DNA from: Meconema thalassinum
Taxonomy: Eukaryota > Arthropoda > Insecta > Orthoptera > Tettigoniidae
Length of the DNA stretch: 64,000 bases
Direction of reading: 5' to 3'
Assembly: GCA_946902985.2 (NCBI GenBank)
Contig: OX336397.1
Coordinates: 184,826,813-184,890,812 of the forward strand
Positions 22,868 through 34,284 of this stretch are shown piece by piece. The notes beneath the pieces were generated by a model. That model did no database searches. It saw nothing but the letters and a program-made list of their open reading frames with translations, and was not told the origin of the DNA. Position 1 is the stretch's first letter. Each line of letters starts with the position of its first letter. Position numbers and translations under genes: made by a program.

Positions 22868-23410
22868 TAAGGATTTTTGTGGAATCTGGCGAATTTGGAG
22901 TAAATCTGGAGAAAGTGGGTGATTTGAGGATTTTTTAATTATTGTAGGAGATTTGGGGGAATCTTAGTATTTTTTTAGGGAGATTGGTGGAATTTGGTCA
23001 ATTTGATGAGTTATAGAATTTTGGTGATATTAGGAAATATGGTGTGTTTTTATTATTTTGGTAAGTGACACGACTCTCGAATGGCATCTGGATTGAAAGA
23101 GATTAAGAGGTGAGCAAGGGAGGTTGGCAGAGAGAGACATGACATAAGTAAGTGAAAGCAATGCTGGTCTTTGAAGAAAATCTGGAAAATTTTAGTAGAA
23201 CCTGTTCGGAATTTAAGGGAATACTGGAGGTGGTGGAGGTGGGGTTTGGAGGATAGGGTGTGAGAGAAGGATTGAGGGGCATGGTGTAGATGGGACCGTC
23301 ATCTTGGATGGGTCTCGAGAGCACGCTGCCATCGTGGCCGGCGTTGCAAAACCTAGGTTCGACCGCTTGGCTATCCTGTCTAGTGTTGTAACACCCATAA
23401 AGAAATAAAT
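22868..23410 (+). repeat. Partial direct copy of the right terminal region
   Basis: About 23090-23240 parallels about 27210-27350: GAAAGCAATGCTGGT against GAAGCAATGCTGAAG, then GTGGTGGAGGTGGG-like sequence. At 23305-23385 there is CATCTTGGATGGG and CGACCGCTTGGCTATCCTGT, a diverged unit of the 47-bp satellite in inverted orientation. This is a third diverged copy of the terminal sequence, inside the composite region. Confidence 0.6.
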
Positions 23411-23506
23411 AAAATAAGTAATTATAATAATCAATATACATTAAATATTAAATCAATAAATATTAAATATTATGTAAGTAAAATTGAAGAATTGTAACAA
23501 TTTTAA

Positions 23507-24884
23507 CCCTGCGGAGCGCGCGCCTTACGAAGTTACACGGAGTGCGGCTCCCACTAAATATCACTTAAATGCACATTTTCGGTAATAATCAAGGGATCTA
23601 CACAAATTACTAAGTTTCAAATTTAATTAAGGCGTACAGTATGACAAATTAATTTTATTCTGTGAAAAAAGGAATGCAGAAATGGCCGTAACTAGAAGGT
23701 AAAGGGAAGCAATATTGAAATAAAGGAGATATTTACCAGGAAAACATAGCGAAGGTGCAATAAACCTCAAATTTAACAAAATGTTACCCTTCACTTAGAA
23801 ATGTCATGATCAATAATCGTCATCAAGTTCTGCAGTATCTTGATTTTTACACGTGAAACAAAGTACCTCCCGAATACAGTGAGTCTTGCAGACGTGTAAG
23901 GCACACTCTTTGCACGTGATGGTTGTATTATTCTACTTGTGACGACCACAAACACATCATGGTTCGGTTCTCCTCTCCTGCATAAACGTGGGAGCTGGTA
24001 GCTCACGATACTTCGCCAAAAACAAGCTGACATCCTTTGGCAGACTTTTCATGGCTGCTCTCAGTCGGAGGTGGCTTTCCACCAACTAAAAAGCCAGGTC
24101 ATTTAGGAAGAACCTTCTTCTGCGCAATTTCTCGGGATTATTTGCGAAGAATGTGATCATTGAATTTATTCCTGCTATATCCAGGTAGCGAAGAAATACA
24201 GTCAATGGCCATCTTCTTGTGATTCGAGAAGTCGAGTAAGATGCTGACATTTGATCTACTGTGTCGACTCCTCCCTTCGTCTCATTGTAGGCAAGGTTCA
24301 CAACTGCCTTATTGGTGTCCTTGTCAATTTCATCAGAGTCATGCATAGTCGACAAAAATAACACACCCCGTGTAGGGTTTGTCATCACGGACAAAAGCGT
24401 CATGTTGTACTGGAACCCAAACTTACAAGACTTCAGAGCAAGAAACAATTCGCGGAAAAAAAGGAAACCCTTATATTTATGGTAATGAAATCCATCTGAA
24501 ACATATTTGCCGATATGAAAAATATTATTGGAACATTCAGAGCGAAAAGAGTTATACAAAATAATACTTACATCACAACGGACGAGCGGCATGAAGTGTA
24601 AAACAAGCACACACGGAGCGAACACGTCCTACACCAAGCGTGAAAGAAACCGTTACGGGAGCGAGTGCGCGCTTCACTCAGTGCGGCATCCGGTACATGT
24701 CAACTTCCACAGCCCGTAGCCGACTGACAAGGGGCAGATAAGCGATCAATTGAGTTGAAACCTAGTGGTGATGTAATGAACATAGCATACGTTGGTTCCC
24801 AACGCGTAAGATAACTGCATTCATCAGCAAAGTGAAAATAAACTATTTTGCCGCACTGAGTGCGGCAGCGCGCCTTCCGGAGGG
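23507..24884 (-). mobile_element. piggyBac-type element, internally deleted
   Basis: Flanked by TTAA at 23503-23506 and 24885-24888, the piggyBac target duplication. Left end CCCTGCGGAGCGCGCGCC pairs imperfectly with right end GGCAGCGCGCCTTCCGGAGGG. Subterminal GAGTGCGGCTCCC and CACTGAGTGCGGCAG also mirror each other. The element is 1378 bp, shorter than typical autonomous copies because the N-terminal half of the transposase is missing. Confidence 0.9.
24086..24625 (-). pseudogene. piggyBac transposase C-terminal fragment
   Basis: The 179-codon minus-strand frame contains the diagnostic region of the DDE_Tnp_1_7 family. It includes FLSTMHDSDEID at about residues 91-102, YNETKGGVDTVDQMSASYS near residues 113-131 and RRWPLTVFLRYLDIAGIN near residues 137-154, ending with RRRRFFLNDLAF. 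The first ~70 residues do not match the family. The typical C-terminal Cys-rich RING-like tail should lie at 23830-24080; Cys codons in other frames there suggest it has frameshifted. Full-length piggyBac transposases are near 600 residues, so this is a relic unable to transpose alone. Confidence 0.88.
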
Positions 24885-24888
24885 TTAA

Positions 24889-25309
24889 AATCGAAAAATT
24901 ACAATTCATTTCATACCATCAATAAAAACATCAATAATTAATAAAGAATACTAATTAAGTGAATAAATATTTTATAAATAATAAATAAATAAAATTAAAT
25001 GACAATAAATTAATATTTCATTTGTCCACGTTACATGGATGACCAAAACCCTCTGACGTCACGCAACATGTTTCGTCTTGTTTGAAACGGTAACGTGAAA
25101 CCCGCCACCTCTAATAGCATGGCTTGGTAACTCTCGACTGGTATATTCTTGTTGAAACCACGACGTGACCTTGAGCGAGACACACATGCCGCTACCCGCA
25201 TAGCCGTCATGGTATGTGAACCTACAGGTTCATTGATAAGGAAGATAAAATAAATTATAAATAAATAAGATTTAATATTAAATACATATTAAATAATCAA
25301 TTCTCTGGT
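24889..25309. other. AT-rich spacer
   Basis: Runs of TAAATAAATAAA flank a GC-richer patch (about 25030-25215). No gene. Confidence 0.5.
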
Positions 25310-26850
25310 GACAAGGCGATTGACAAACTAACAGAGATCATTCAAGAGATCTAGGAAATCGAGAAACTCCCAAGTGACTGGACATCGGCCCTAATTTATC
25401 CCCTTCACAAGAAAGGTGATAAAGCTGTTGTAAACAATTACCGAGGCGTCTCGCACCTCTCGATATCGTACAAAATTCTATCAAAGCATTTCAGAGCCGA
25501 GCAGAAAAGCAACTCGATTCACACCTGGAATAATATCAAGGTGGCTTTAGAAAAGGACGCTCATGTGCCGAACTCATCATGAAACTTAAATTTATTCTTT
25601 CATATCAGAAGATTAGGTACAGGAAGTTTGTGGTGACCTTCGTCGACTTCAGGAAGGCGGTATTGATCGTCATGCACTTCTCCAAAGTCTAAAAGCTTAG
25701 ATAGCAATACGAGGACAATCATTCGACAGACCTTAAGCAATACTACCTCCAGATTGATATTCAGGGGAAAGATTTCAGACGCATTCGAAATCAAGACAGT
25801 TGTTAGGCAAGGAGATGAACTATCGCCTCTACTTTTCAACTGCGCATTAGAATAGGTCAAACGAGAATGGCGCAAACAGATACGTAATGGAGGGGTCGGG
25901 AATGGATTCAGAATAGGCTACAAGATAATGAATCTAAGAGATAACTGCTTAGATTTTTCAGATGATCTTGCGATCTTCCCTAATTCCCTAGAAGCTGCAA
26001 CAAAACAATTCAACCAACTCAAAAGCAGCAACAGCAGGCCACCAGATCTCCTTTGAGAAAACGGAGTTTATAAATTACATCAAGCTAGTCACCAGAGAGT
26101 TAATTGTAGAGGAGGGGATAATCAAGCAGACTGAGACGTGAGGTACTTAGGTGAGTGAATAACACCAAACAATTCTGAGAATGAAGCATTCACATCAAGG
26201 ATCAGCAAGGTGGAAGTGGCATTTCAACTAACTAGGAACGTTTATGATAAATGACCAGTGTCCCTCAATGCCAAGTTTAGACATTATTGGTCAGTTACTC
26301 GTCCAGAACTGTACGTAGGAGAATGCCTTGCATTGAACAGGAAGGGTTTGATTCAAAAGGTAGAGGTTAAAGAAAGAAATATCCTAAATAAGATATTTGG
26401 ACCAATCAGGAAAAATGGTGAGTTCAGAAGGTGGCGCAACAACGCACTCTACCTAAGTGTGGAAAGGATAACAAACATCACAAGGAAAAGGAGGATTAAT
26501 TTCTATGGCCACATAACACGCATGAACTCTCAGAGACTGACCAACCGCATCTCTTCCTACTTTGTAAACAAGTAAACGAAGGGAATTTGATTCACCGAGA
26601 TTGAAGGAGATCTTCCTTAAGTATGGATCAGGTTTGAAGTCATCCGGGAACGTGCTCCTCTTCTGAAATATCCTGCCTCAGAAAAGCCATAGCTGAAAAC
26701 AGGAAAAGAGTGAACTGATGAAAGAGTGGAAGCTCATAGAAAATTCATACGGGAATTCTGGGATAGAACTAAAGCTCAGGGATGGAAGCTGTTGAACTAA
26801 CGTGCTCCATAGTTGGCCGAATCGGACAATAGTAATAATGATGATAAATG
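25310..26850 (+). pseudogene. Decayed non-LTR retrotransposon (reverse transcriptase)
   Basis: Conceptual translation across frameshifts gives RT landmarks in order: IYPLHKKGDK and NNYRGVSHLSISYKILSK (about 25395-25490), VVRQGDELSPLLFNCALE (25800-25854), then CLDFSDDLAIF (about 25950-25980), where the FADD catalytic box has become FSDD. The C-terminal domain follows as an open frame at 26258-26575 with YVGECLALNRKG, KVEVKERNILNKIFGP and RKRRINFYGHITRMNS. The 3' end shows AATAGTAATAATGATGATAA. This matches widespread arthropod LINE sequences. The 5' half and endonuclease are missing, and AT-rich repeats flank both ends. Confidence 0.85.
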
Positions 26851-26879
26851 AAAAAATATTAAATAAATAAAAAATAATG

Positions 26880-27440
26880 AAAATCCATCGGTGGCCATCT
26901 TGGATCGACCGCTCAGGCTATCCTATCGTGGGAAGCTAGGTTTCATGTCATATGACATTGTGGAAACCGCTCCAAACCTCACCTTCAATTGGAAACGTCC
27001 ATCATTAAAAAAATTAAGAAGAGGAGTCCTATGGATAGAGGGAGCCTAGACATTTCGTTTTAGCCCACAGACGACTTTCTCCGAATATCGTTCAGGTGAT
27101 ATCGACTATTTTCGGAATACTAGGGTCGATGACCTTGTAGTTCATCAATAATCGCTAAATTGATAATCAATGAATAATTATAAATACATTAATATGAAAT
27201 AATAAATAAATCGTTAAAGTAGTTGGACGGGAACAGAAACTGACCAAAGTAGGTCAACAGAGATGAGCCTAGCGCAAGTAAGTTGAAGCAATGCTGAAGT
27301 TTTGTGTAAAATCTAATTGAATTTAGAAAACTCTGTTGGAAATTTTTGGGATTTCTGAGGGTGGTGGTGGGATGGCAGTAGGCTTCAGGGGCGTATGGAG
27401 GCTTCTTCCATAAAGTATGAAAAGCCCGCCATCTTAAAGT
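26880..27440 (-). repeat. Right terminal inverted repeat of the composite element
   Basis: Diverged reverse complement of the left end at 18470-18990. It includes one inverted copy of the 47-bp unit (about 26907-26960: GACCGCTCAGGCTATCCTAT then GGGAAGCTAGGTTTCATGTC). Here the unit is present once, whereas the left end carries about 18. Confidence 0.7.
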
Positions 27441-28174
27441 TGCCTCGAGTGCATATGTTCTTTAAAATTTTCTTATTTCCCTGCGGGTGTGGATATTTTT
27501 TATTTTAGGGTGGAATATATATCTCCTTTGTATAACGGGGAAGGAGCCCTTTTGTTTCAGCTCTCACTCGATTTTCTCCGCTCTTACTCGTTCGGGAGTG
27601 CGCACAGCCCTGGCCCTAGATTGCGGGTTACCAATTCAAATACCCCGTGAATAGGATCCCTCCTTCCCCTCAACTCTCGTACTTAAAAGTATAGAGCAGC
27701 ACCCTGTTTTTACCTATCGTCTTAATCGAGACGTTGGATGATCATGTTGACTGGCTCAAGCCCTTTTTTCTAGCTATAAAAGGATTAACACGTTTATCCG
27801 TAAGAACTATAAATCCAAAAATTACGACTTACAGTATAAAACATTATTGTTTTTGTAATATGTATCGACTGCACGAACAACACTCCATTTAAGAGTAGAA
27901 ACGACCTTAGTTTCTAGCATTTATGGAAAACTTGTAAATGAATGCAAATTGCTAGGAAAATGAACTTGATAAGTTTTCGTTAAATAGATCTCTTGACCTT
28001 AATGTTATAATTCAGTTTCCCTTGATAATCTAACATAGCGAGATAGAATGCTCTTGAGTTGGTCAACATTGTACTGAAATTGTAAAGGGTGTTATTCCCT
28101 GTTCCAAATTACTTGAGGCAAAGAATTCCCTGGGTGACTACTTCCGATCATCGTCATACATAATAAATCTCGGC
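27441..28174. other. Gene-free stretch
   Basis: Nothing supported was seen between the composite element and the hammerhead-bearing insertion. Confidence 0.5.
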
Positions 28175-28263
28175 TCTTATATCTATCAATAAATGATAAA
28201 AATGATACTGACGTCAATACTGCTTGTATTTTGTGTCTTGCATGGCCTTCTCAGTATGTGCTA

Positions 28264-28333
28264 GCCACGCGTATTGGTAGGTGTGTCTGTACCAACTGAC
28301 GAGCCCAACGGCACACTGGGGCGAAACGCTGGC
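28264..28333 (+). ncRNA. Hammerhead ribozyme motif, copy 1 (type III topology)
   Basis: All core elements are present in order. Stem III 5' strand GCCACGCGT (28264-28272) is followed by GTA with the predicted cut after A28273. Stem I is TTGGTA/TACCAA with a 10-nt loop. The core CTGACGA lies at 28296-28302. Stem II is GCCC/GGGC. GAAA is at 28323-28326. The stem III 3' strand ACGCTGGC (28326-28333) pairs with GCCA-GCGT, with C28268 bulged. Helix III is open, so this is type III. Nothing in the core departs from the CUGANGA...GAAA...NUH consensus. Confidence 0.85.
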
Positions 28334-28559
28334 ATTGTTTGAGCTAACCGGACCATTTTTATCATTTATTGATAATTCATCCGCTCAAATGGAAACTACA
28401 TCATATTCCCTTCGGGAATATTCAAAACCTTATTTGGATTGCCAAGGTAAGGCTTTTGTTTTTATGAAAGGGAGTTTGACTCCCGTAGCACATTGGCATG
28501 CTCGTGACGTCAATACTGCTTGTATTTTGTGTCTTGCATGGCCTTCTCAGTATGTGCTA

Positions 28560-28629
28560 GCCACTCGTATTGGTAGGTGTGTCTGTACCAACTGACGAGC
28601 CCAACGGCACAGTGGGGCGAAACGCTGGC
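28560..28629 (+). ncRNA. Hammerhead ribozyme motif, copy 2
   Basis: Same structure 296 bp downstream, with the predicted cut after A28569. The conserved core is unchanged. Stem III 5' strand reads GCCACTCGT, so one pair of stem III (fourth from the core) becomes a C-T mismatch. Loop II differs by one base. Cleavage at both sites would release a 296-nt RNA. Confidence 0.8.
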
Positions 28630-28849
28630 ATTGTTTGAGCTAACCGGACCATTTTTATCATTTATTGATAATTCATCCGCTCAAATGGAAACTACATCAT
28701 ATTCCCTTCGGGAATATTCAAAATCTTATATCTATGTCTATGAATACAGAAGATTATTAAATACTTATCTGGAAGTGTTCTATGTAATGTTTTATCAAAT
28801 TATGGGTAGTGGGTATTTTACTCGTTCTAACACTAGAAATTCTTCACAG

Positions 28850-29441
28850 AAAAGACTGTAATTCAGAGAACACTTTAACAAGAGATAGATTCGTAGTCTC
28901 ACTCCATCAACATGGTAACAAAATAAGGATGCCATACATATGCATAACCTGCGGAGCAAACTTGACGAATATAGGGAATTTGAAGAGACACATTCTGGTC
29001 CATAGAGGTCTCAAGCCTTATTCCTGTGATATATGTGGAGTGAAGTTTACTCGGAAGGACTCTTTAAAAACGCACGTAAGGATGCATGGTGGTCTCCTGC
29101 CACATTGCTGTGCTACATGCGGAGCAAACTTTTCTTGCCAAGCTGCCCTGAAGACACACATGATGATCCATAACGGTCTCAAGCCACATTCCTGTCTTAC
29201 ATGTGGAGCACAATTTGCTCGGATAGGTGATCTGAACACACACATTCAAATGCATAGTAGTGTAAAGCCTTTTTCCTGTGGTACATGTGCATCAAGTTTT
29301 GCTCTAAAAAGGCACCTCTACGAACACTTGCAGATGCATAGTGGTGTAAAACCTTTATCCTGTGATACATGTGGAGCAAAGTTTGCTCGGAAAGGTCGTC
29401 TGAATAAGCACATGAAGATGCACAGTGGTATGGGGCCTTAA
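28850..29441 (+). CDS. C2H2 zinc-finger exon, six fingers then a nonsense codon
   Basis: A likely acceptor AAATTCTTCACAG ends at 28849, and the frame then stays open to a TAA at 29439-29441. Six consecutive classical fingers follow a short leader. Each has C-x2-C-x12-H-x3-H, starting with YICITCGANL and ending with LSCDTCGAKF. Linkers are H-x-GLKP-like rather than TGEKP, a pattern of lineage-specific insect finger families. The stop falls inside the next linker (CCT TAA against the usual CCT TAT), and further finger sequence continues in the same frame, so this is a truncation of a longer array. It may still encode a six-finger DNA-binding protein if an upstream exon supplies the start. Confidence 0.75.
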
Positions 29442-30887
29442 TTCACTGATAAATGCGCAGCTAAGTTTACTGAGAAATTCTACTTAAAGAAACACCCGGT
29501 GATTCATACTGGTCTCAAGTCACATTCTTGTGATACTTGTGGAACAAGCTTTCCTCGGAAAAATTATAGGAATAAACACATGATGATGCATAGTGGTGTA
29601 ATGCCGTATTCCTGTAGACGATTATCCATAGTGGTAAGAGGCCTTAATCCTGTGGTGCATGCGGAGCCAAGTTTATTGATGAAGGCATTTTATATCTACA
29701 GGATAATGTGATAGTGGTCTCAAGCCATATTTCTGTAGTGAATGTGCAGCAAACTTTACTCAGAGAGGTCACCTGAAGAAGTATATAATGATCCATAGTG
29801 TTATAAGACCTTATTCTTGTGATACATGCACAGCAAAGGTTACTGAGAAAATCAATTGTAAGAAACACCTGCTGATTCAAACTGGTCTCAAGTCACATTC
29901 TTGTAGTCCATGTCGAGCAAACTTTGCTCGGAAAGGTGACCTGAAAAAACACATGATTATCTATGGTGGTATAAAGCTTTATTCCTGTTATACATGCGGA
30001 GCAATGTATTGAGAAAGACATTTTATTGACTTACATGATGACTGATAGTGGTAAATGTGCAGCAAACTTTACTCGGTATAAACACCTGAAGAAACATATG
30101 TTGATCGAATGTGGTCTCTAGCGATATTTGCGTGGTACAAGAGGAACTAACTTTACTCGGAAAGGTTCCGTGAAGGCAATGATCTTAGTCTAGAGAAGTC
30201 TGAAGCTAAATTCCTGTGGTAAATGAGGAGCGATTTTTTCGAAGGGGAAGTCGAAAAGAATCGCGTTTATACACAGTTGCCTAGAACCACATTCGTGAAG
30301 TACATGCGGAGCAAACTTTACAGGGAAGTTGAAGGCACACATGTTGTTCCATGATGGAGTTAAGCCAGAATCCCGTGGTACATGTAGAGTAAACCTTACT
30401 CGGAAAGTTATTCTGAAGACAAAGTTGATGGTCCATAATGGTATCCAGCAACACGCATGTGGTACATGCGGAGCAATTTTTACTTATAAAGATAATCTGA
30501 AGACATACCTCATGATCCATGATAGTCTAATGCCACATTCCTGTATTACATGTGGAGTAAGATTACTTTCGAAACAGTTGGAAGGGACGAACAATGATCC
30601 ATACTGGTCTAGTGCAAAAGACATGTACTAATTGCGAGGCAAATTTTACTCGGGGGAGTAATTTGAAGACCCACATGTTGGTCCGTAGTGATCTAATCCA
30701 TCATACATGTGGTACAAGTGGAGCAAAATGTATTCAGAAAAGCAATTTAGAGAGACTCATCATGATTCATGATGGTCTAAAGCCAGATTCGCGAAGTGCA
30801 TTTGGAATAACTTTATTATATAATGTAATTTCAAGGCACGCATGCTGTTCCATAGTAAACAAAAGTGTGATGCCTTTCTGTCGGTGA
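29442..30887 (+). pseudogene. Decaying downstream zinc-finger array
   Basis: About ten or more finger remnants continue in shifting frames. Two lie at 29442-29615 in the frame of the upstream exon. Others are at 29725-30010 (PYSCDTCTAKV, SHSCSPCRANFARKGDLKKH), 30055-30360 (scattered, with stops) and 30329-30590 (QHACGTCGAIFTYKDNLKTY). A last group is at 30600-30790 (KTCTNCEANFTRGSNLKTH). Key Cys or His residues are often lost (for example SRGTCRVNL). Damage increases with distance from the intact 5' fingers, and no replacement functional frame spans the array. Confidence 0.8.
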
Positions 30888-32419
30888 ACACGTATGTACC
30901 CAATTGAGATGGGTTATTCCTCAATCCTGAAAAAATTACATGCTCTTAATAAATACAATTGGATGACCAGTTTTGATCGTCAAGCCATCATCATGAGATG
31001 CATTTCTCTTAGGCTATAAAATCTATATCTGAAAGTATGGGTGATAATATTGTTATGATTTTTATTGGTAATAACAACGTGTAACTAAGGAGGTGGGTGT
31101 TTAAATTAATCTGGGGGTGTAAACTAGTGTGAGAGGTTGGCGTTTCCTGTGTGTTGAGCAAGTCAGTACGTGTTGGGGTAGAAAGGTCCCTGTGGTTTAG
31201 TTATTAAAATAAGAGGGGTTTCCAGCTAAGTCTAGTGGTTGACAAACAATGAAGGAGCGTGGAAGCCGCCGAGTAGCAAATTGCTTACGGGGCGACCTTG
31301 AGTAACATGCGTACGAATAACCTGGCTTTTAGTACAATGATAACAGATGGCAGGCTGCTAGCTCTGATTTTGCGTAATCTAAATGTTGTTACTAATTGGA
31401 AAGTTATGGCAGGCGTTTCAAGAAAATAAGACTGACAGCCAATTATAAAGAAATGTGTGAGTTTAATTGTCTACCTCTATGGCACTAGGTAGGCTTCACT
31501 AGTAGTATTCTAGTGAGTGGCAATTCACAAATAGTTATGAGGTGATTACAATGTTCCAGGGGGCGATGGATGAAAGGGAATAGTGTTAGGAAATACCAGA
31601 ACACACACACTAACCTGTGATCAGATGGTTCTAGACTTCGTCAGATGGCTGGGAACGTAGTGGAAAGACAAGTCCCTCCTTTTTGGGTGAGAGGCCTATT
31701 TATTCATGATTCTATTGCTGAGTCAGTATGTTGGGACACAACCGCTTTACTTCTAGTGTTGGCAGCTGTGTTCAACTGGTGTGACAACTATTTCGTAACT
31801 CTGTAGGAAGCTGTTGAAGTTTTGAAATAGGGTTTTTGTGGTTGTTGCTTCTTCGTAGTCTTGGGTGTGAGATTTGGGGTTGAAGTGTGTTGAGAATTGG
31901 ACAGATGAGGGTAGTTGTATTTGTGTATGTGTTTGTAGAGCAGATGGTAGGCGTATTAGGTAGATGTACCCTGTGGGATACCTAGGGTTTAACAATATTT
32001 ACAATATATACACATTTAGTTGCAGCATTAGTTGAGATTATGCAACTCGTCAATATTTGTTAGTTATATTCTATGCATAGCGTTTAGAAGAGAAAGTGTG
32101 CCGACTCCCGAGTTTGCCGTATCTTTAGTATGGGTAGTTGCTGCGCCCGCCGGTAGACTGCGCAGCGGTTGGTTGTGGCTGGCTGGAGACACTTTCTAAG
32201 CGCTCGCGAGTTTGAAAACATGGAAATGCTGCCGTGTTTAGTCCTTATTTCTTGGTGTTGAAAAGTGTATGCGATCAAGAAGCGATAGTGAAATAATACA
32301 TACGTTATGACACTGGTGTGTTTAGTATTTGTAAGCCTTTACACTTATTTCTTTACGTTTGTGCTGTCGAGTGAATTATAACCTGGTAAGATTCGTCAAA
32401 CAAAACTGTGTAAGTGAAT
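30888..32419. other. Gene-free stretch
   Basis: No supported gene. The minus-strand ORF at 31753-31995 and the one at 32084-32278 lack recognisable domains. Confidence 0.5.
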
Positions 32420-32725
32420 ATGCCGTGTTGTTTTGTTCCCGGGTGCCGATCTGGATACGACAAGTCATCTGCAACAGGTAGGCACTTTTTAGACCTCCAA
32501 AAGCCGAAGATGATTTATTTAAATGGGATAAGGCCATTCCGAGGAAAGACATTAAATTGTCAAGTAAGTCATATGCAGGCTATGTGACAAACATTGCTCC
32601 GATAATTTCCTTATAAAAACGGACACTTTCGTTATAGAAGGAAAGACAGTCGAAATGGCGAGAATGAGATGGAGTTTGAAGCCTGGTGCAGTCCCACACT
32701 ATCTAGCCGGGTATATTGTCAAGCA
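32420..32725 (+). pseudogene. THAP-domain relic 1
   Basis: ATG at 32420 opens MPCCFVPGCRSGYDKSS, a THAP N-terminus with the first Cys pair. A one-base loss in the T run after GGCACT shifts the frame. Continuing in the corrected frames gives PPKAEDDLFKWDKAIPRKD (with the conserved Trp), a CDKH-like third Cys and His, and after further breaks WSLKPGAVPHYL. The spacing fits a full THAP domain (about 90 residues). Two or more frameshifts mean it is non-functional. It resembles the relics at 37028 and 39838. Confidence 0.8.
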
Positions 32726-34284
32726 ACTAAGGAAAGGGATCTGCTGTGTGAAGTGTGCAACAATCCTTCAAAGTGAAAAGGCCATCGTACACAACAGCTG
32801 CAACTTTCACTAATATAAAGGACTTTGGCACAATAAATGCCCTTAGTTACCTAACTCAACCGTCTGACAGTGTCTTCAACATTCTTTTACAGGTCGAAGT
32901 AGTCGTTGAAATGGAATTATCTTCTCTTTCAAATTTGTGGGTTGATATATTTTATGAGTGTTAGGACAGCATTGATGAGATTATTTTAGGGCCGTGATTT
33001 TTTGATGGTGTATGGAACATAAACTGGACCTTATTGGAAAACTCGTTTTTCATTTCATGAAGTGCGCTTTTTCTTTCGTACGAAAGAAATTAGGAAAGAG
33101 CAGTCAACTTCTAAGTCTGGAAAATCATCGCGTAAGCTGTCCAAAGCTTCGGACAACTGAGAGCTATAATTTATATGGGTGAGTTTAGTCATTATACTGT
33201 ATTATATTATATTTCCTTTATTTGTGCAGTAGTGAATGGTCTGTAGCTTTACGATTTTCACACATTCAGTTACATTTTGACCCCCGTCGGAATGTTTTAT
33301 TTCCTTATTATATGAACCTATGACGAAATCTGATATTTCATAATCAACACAACGGACGTCAGCTTTTTATATACTCAATGCGGACAATTTTATATTTGGA
33401 TCATCATGTCTAATACAACGTAGTGTAAGCTGATAACATTCAGGTACTGAAAAGTAACATTCAACTGCTTGTATTGATACCGTCCTCACTCAGCGCTAGC
33501 CGACGCTAGAGCCACCTAGCGGCTGGACCATACAAACTCCACAAGTCGCGTCACTTTCTCTTCTAAACGCTATGGTCTATGTGATGTTTAGTTGAGATAC
33601 TGGAAGTGATGATTGAACTCCGGAATTTGCTTGTTTGGACTGAATATGTGGTTGTTGTGAATCGTCAATTCAGATTGTATTGTACAGCCTACTTACCTGG
33701 TTGAGTCATACGCGGTCCCGTAGAGAGCAGTTCACTTTGTCACTGTTTGCACACGAATGACGGGAAATTCTTGTGTGTGAGGGTACCTTATCTCGTTGGG
33801 CTTTTCCCCCCTCTCGCATTCCTAAATGCCATGTGTGCCTCGTGCAAATGTCCCTGTAGTAAGTTGCCAAATCTGGTCTCTCTAATGTGGTGTATATTAC
33901 TGTAATCAGGATAATCTTCAACTATTAAAGACCTGGTTTCAAACACCGCACATATGATATCCCTCTAAGCGCAAACGGACTAATGAATATGTCCTGGCAC
34001 CTTTAATACTGCCAATATTACCGGCCTGGGTTTAATGAATAAAAAGATACATCGTACATCCTGATCCAATAACATGTTCCCTTATTAATCTCTTATCTAG
34101 CTTGGCTACATCGTTATGTTGTGTCTTGTTTCTGACAGGGTGTGTTTTCAAATAGAGTTAAGAGGGCTCAACTCTCCATTATAGTGTGTTCGTTTAAATT
34201 ATTGGGGTTGTTTCTTTTAGCTAAGTGTATCTCGATTGCTTCCTTTATGTCAAGAGCTCTGCCTTTTGGTTCGTGAGGAATTAT
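32726..34284. other. Gene-free stretch
   Basis: No supported gene or element was recognised. Confidence 0.5.

Larger units (their letters stand above)
28187..28723 (+). mobile_element. Hammerhead-bearing tandem element (Penelope- or retrozyme-like)
   Basis: The insertion is flanked by a perfect 12-bp direct repeat TCTTATATCTAT (28175-28186 and 28724-28735). It begins with CAATAAATGATAAAAATG, the exact reverse complement of 28354-28371. This is a short inverted tail like those of Penelope-like elements. It then holds one full and one 3'-truncated copy of a 296-bp direct repeat (starting about 28205 and 28501). Each copy carries a hammerhead ribozyme and a hairpin TATTCCC-TTC-GGGAATA. Repeat ORFs such as those at 28281 and 28577 are not coding. 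No reverse transcriptase is present, so it would need a helper. Confidence 0.85.

Noticed and set aside
23103..23441. Overlapping minus-strand ORFs (112 and 73 codons)
   Set aside because: They fall in a copy of the composite-element terminus, and their Pro/Thr content reflects GGTGG repeats.
28281..28861. Two similar ~100-codon ORFs as paralogous genes
   Set aside because: They lie in the 296-bp direct repeat that carries the hammerheads. Their similarity is that of the repeat.
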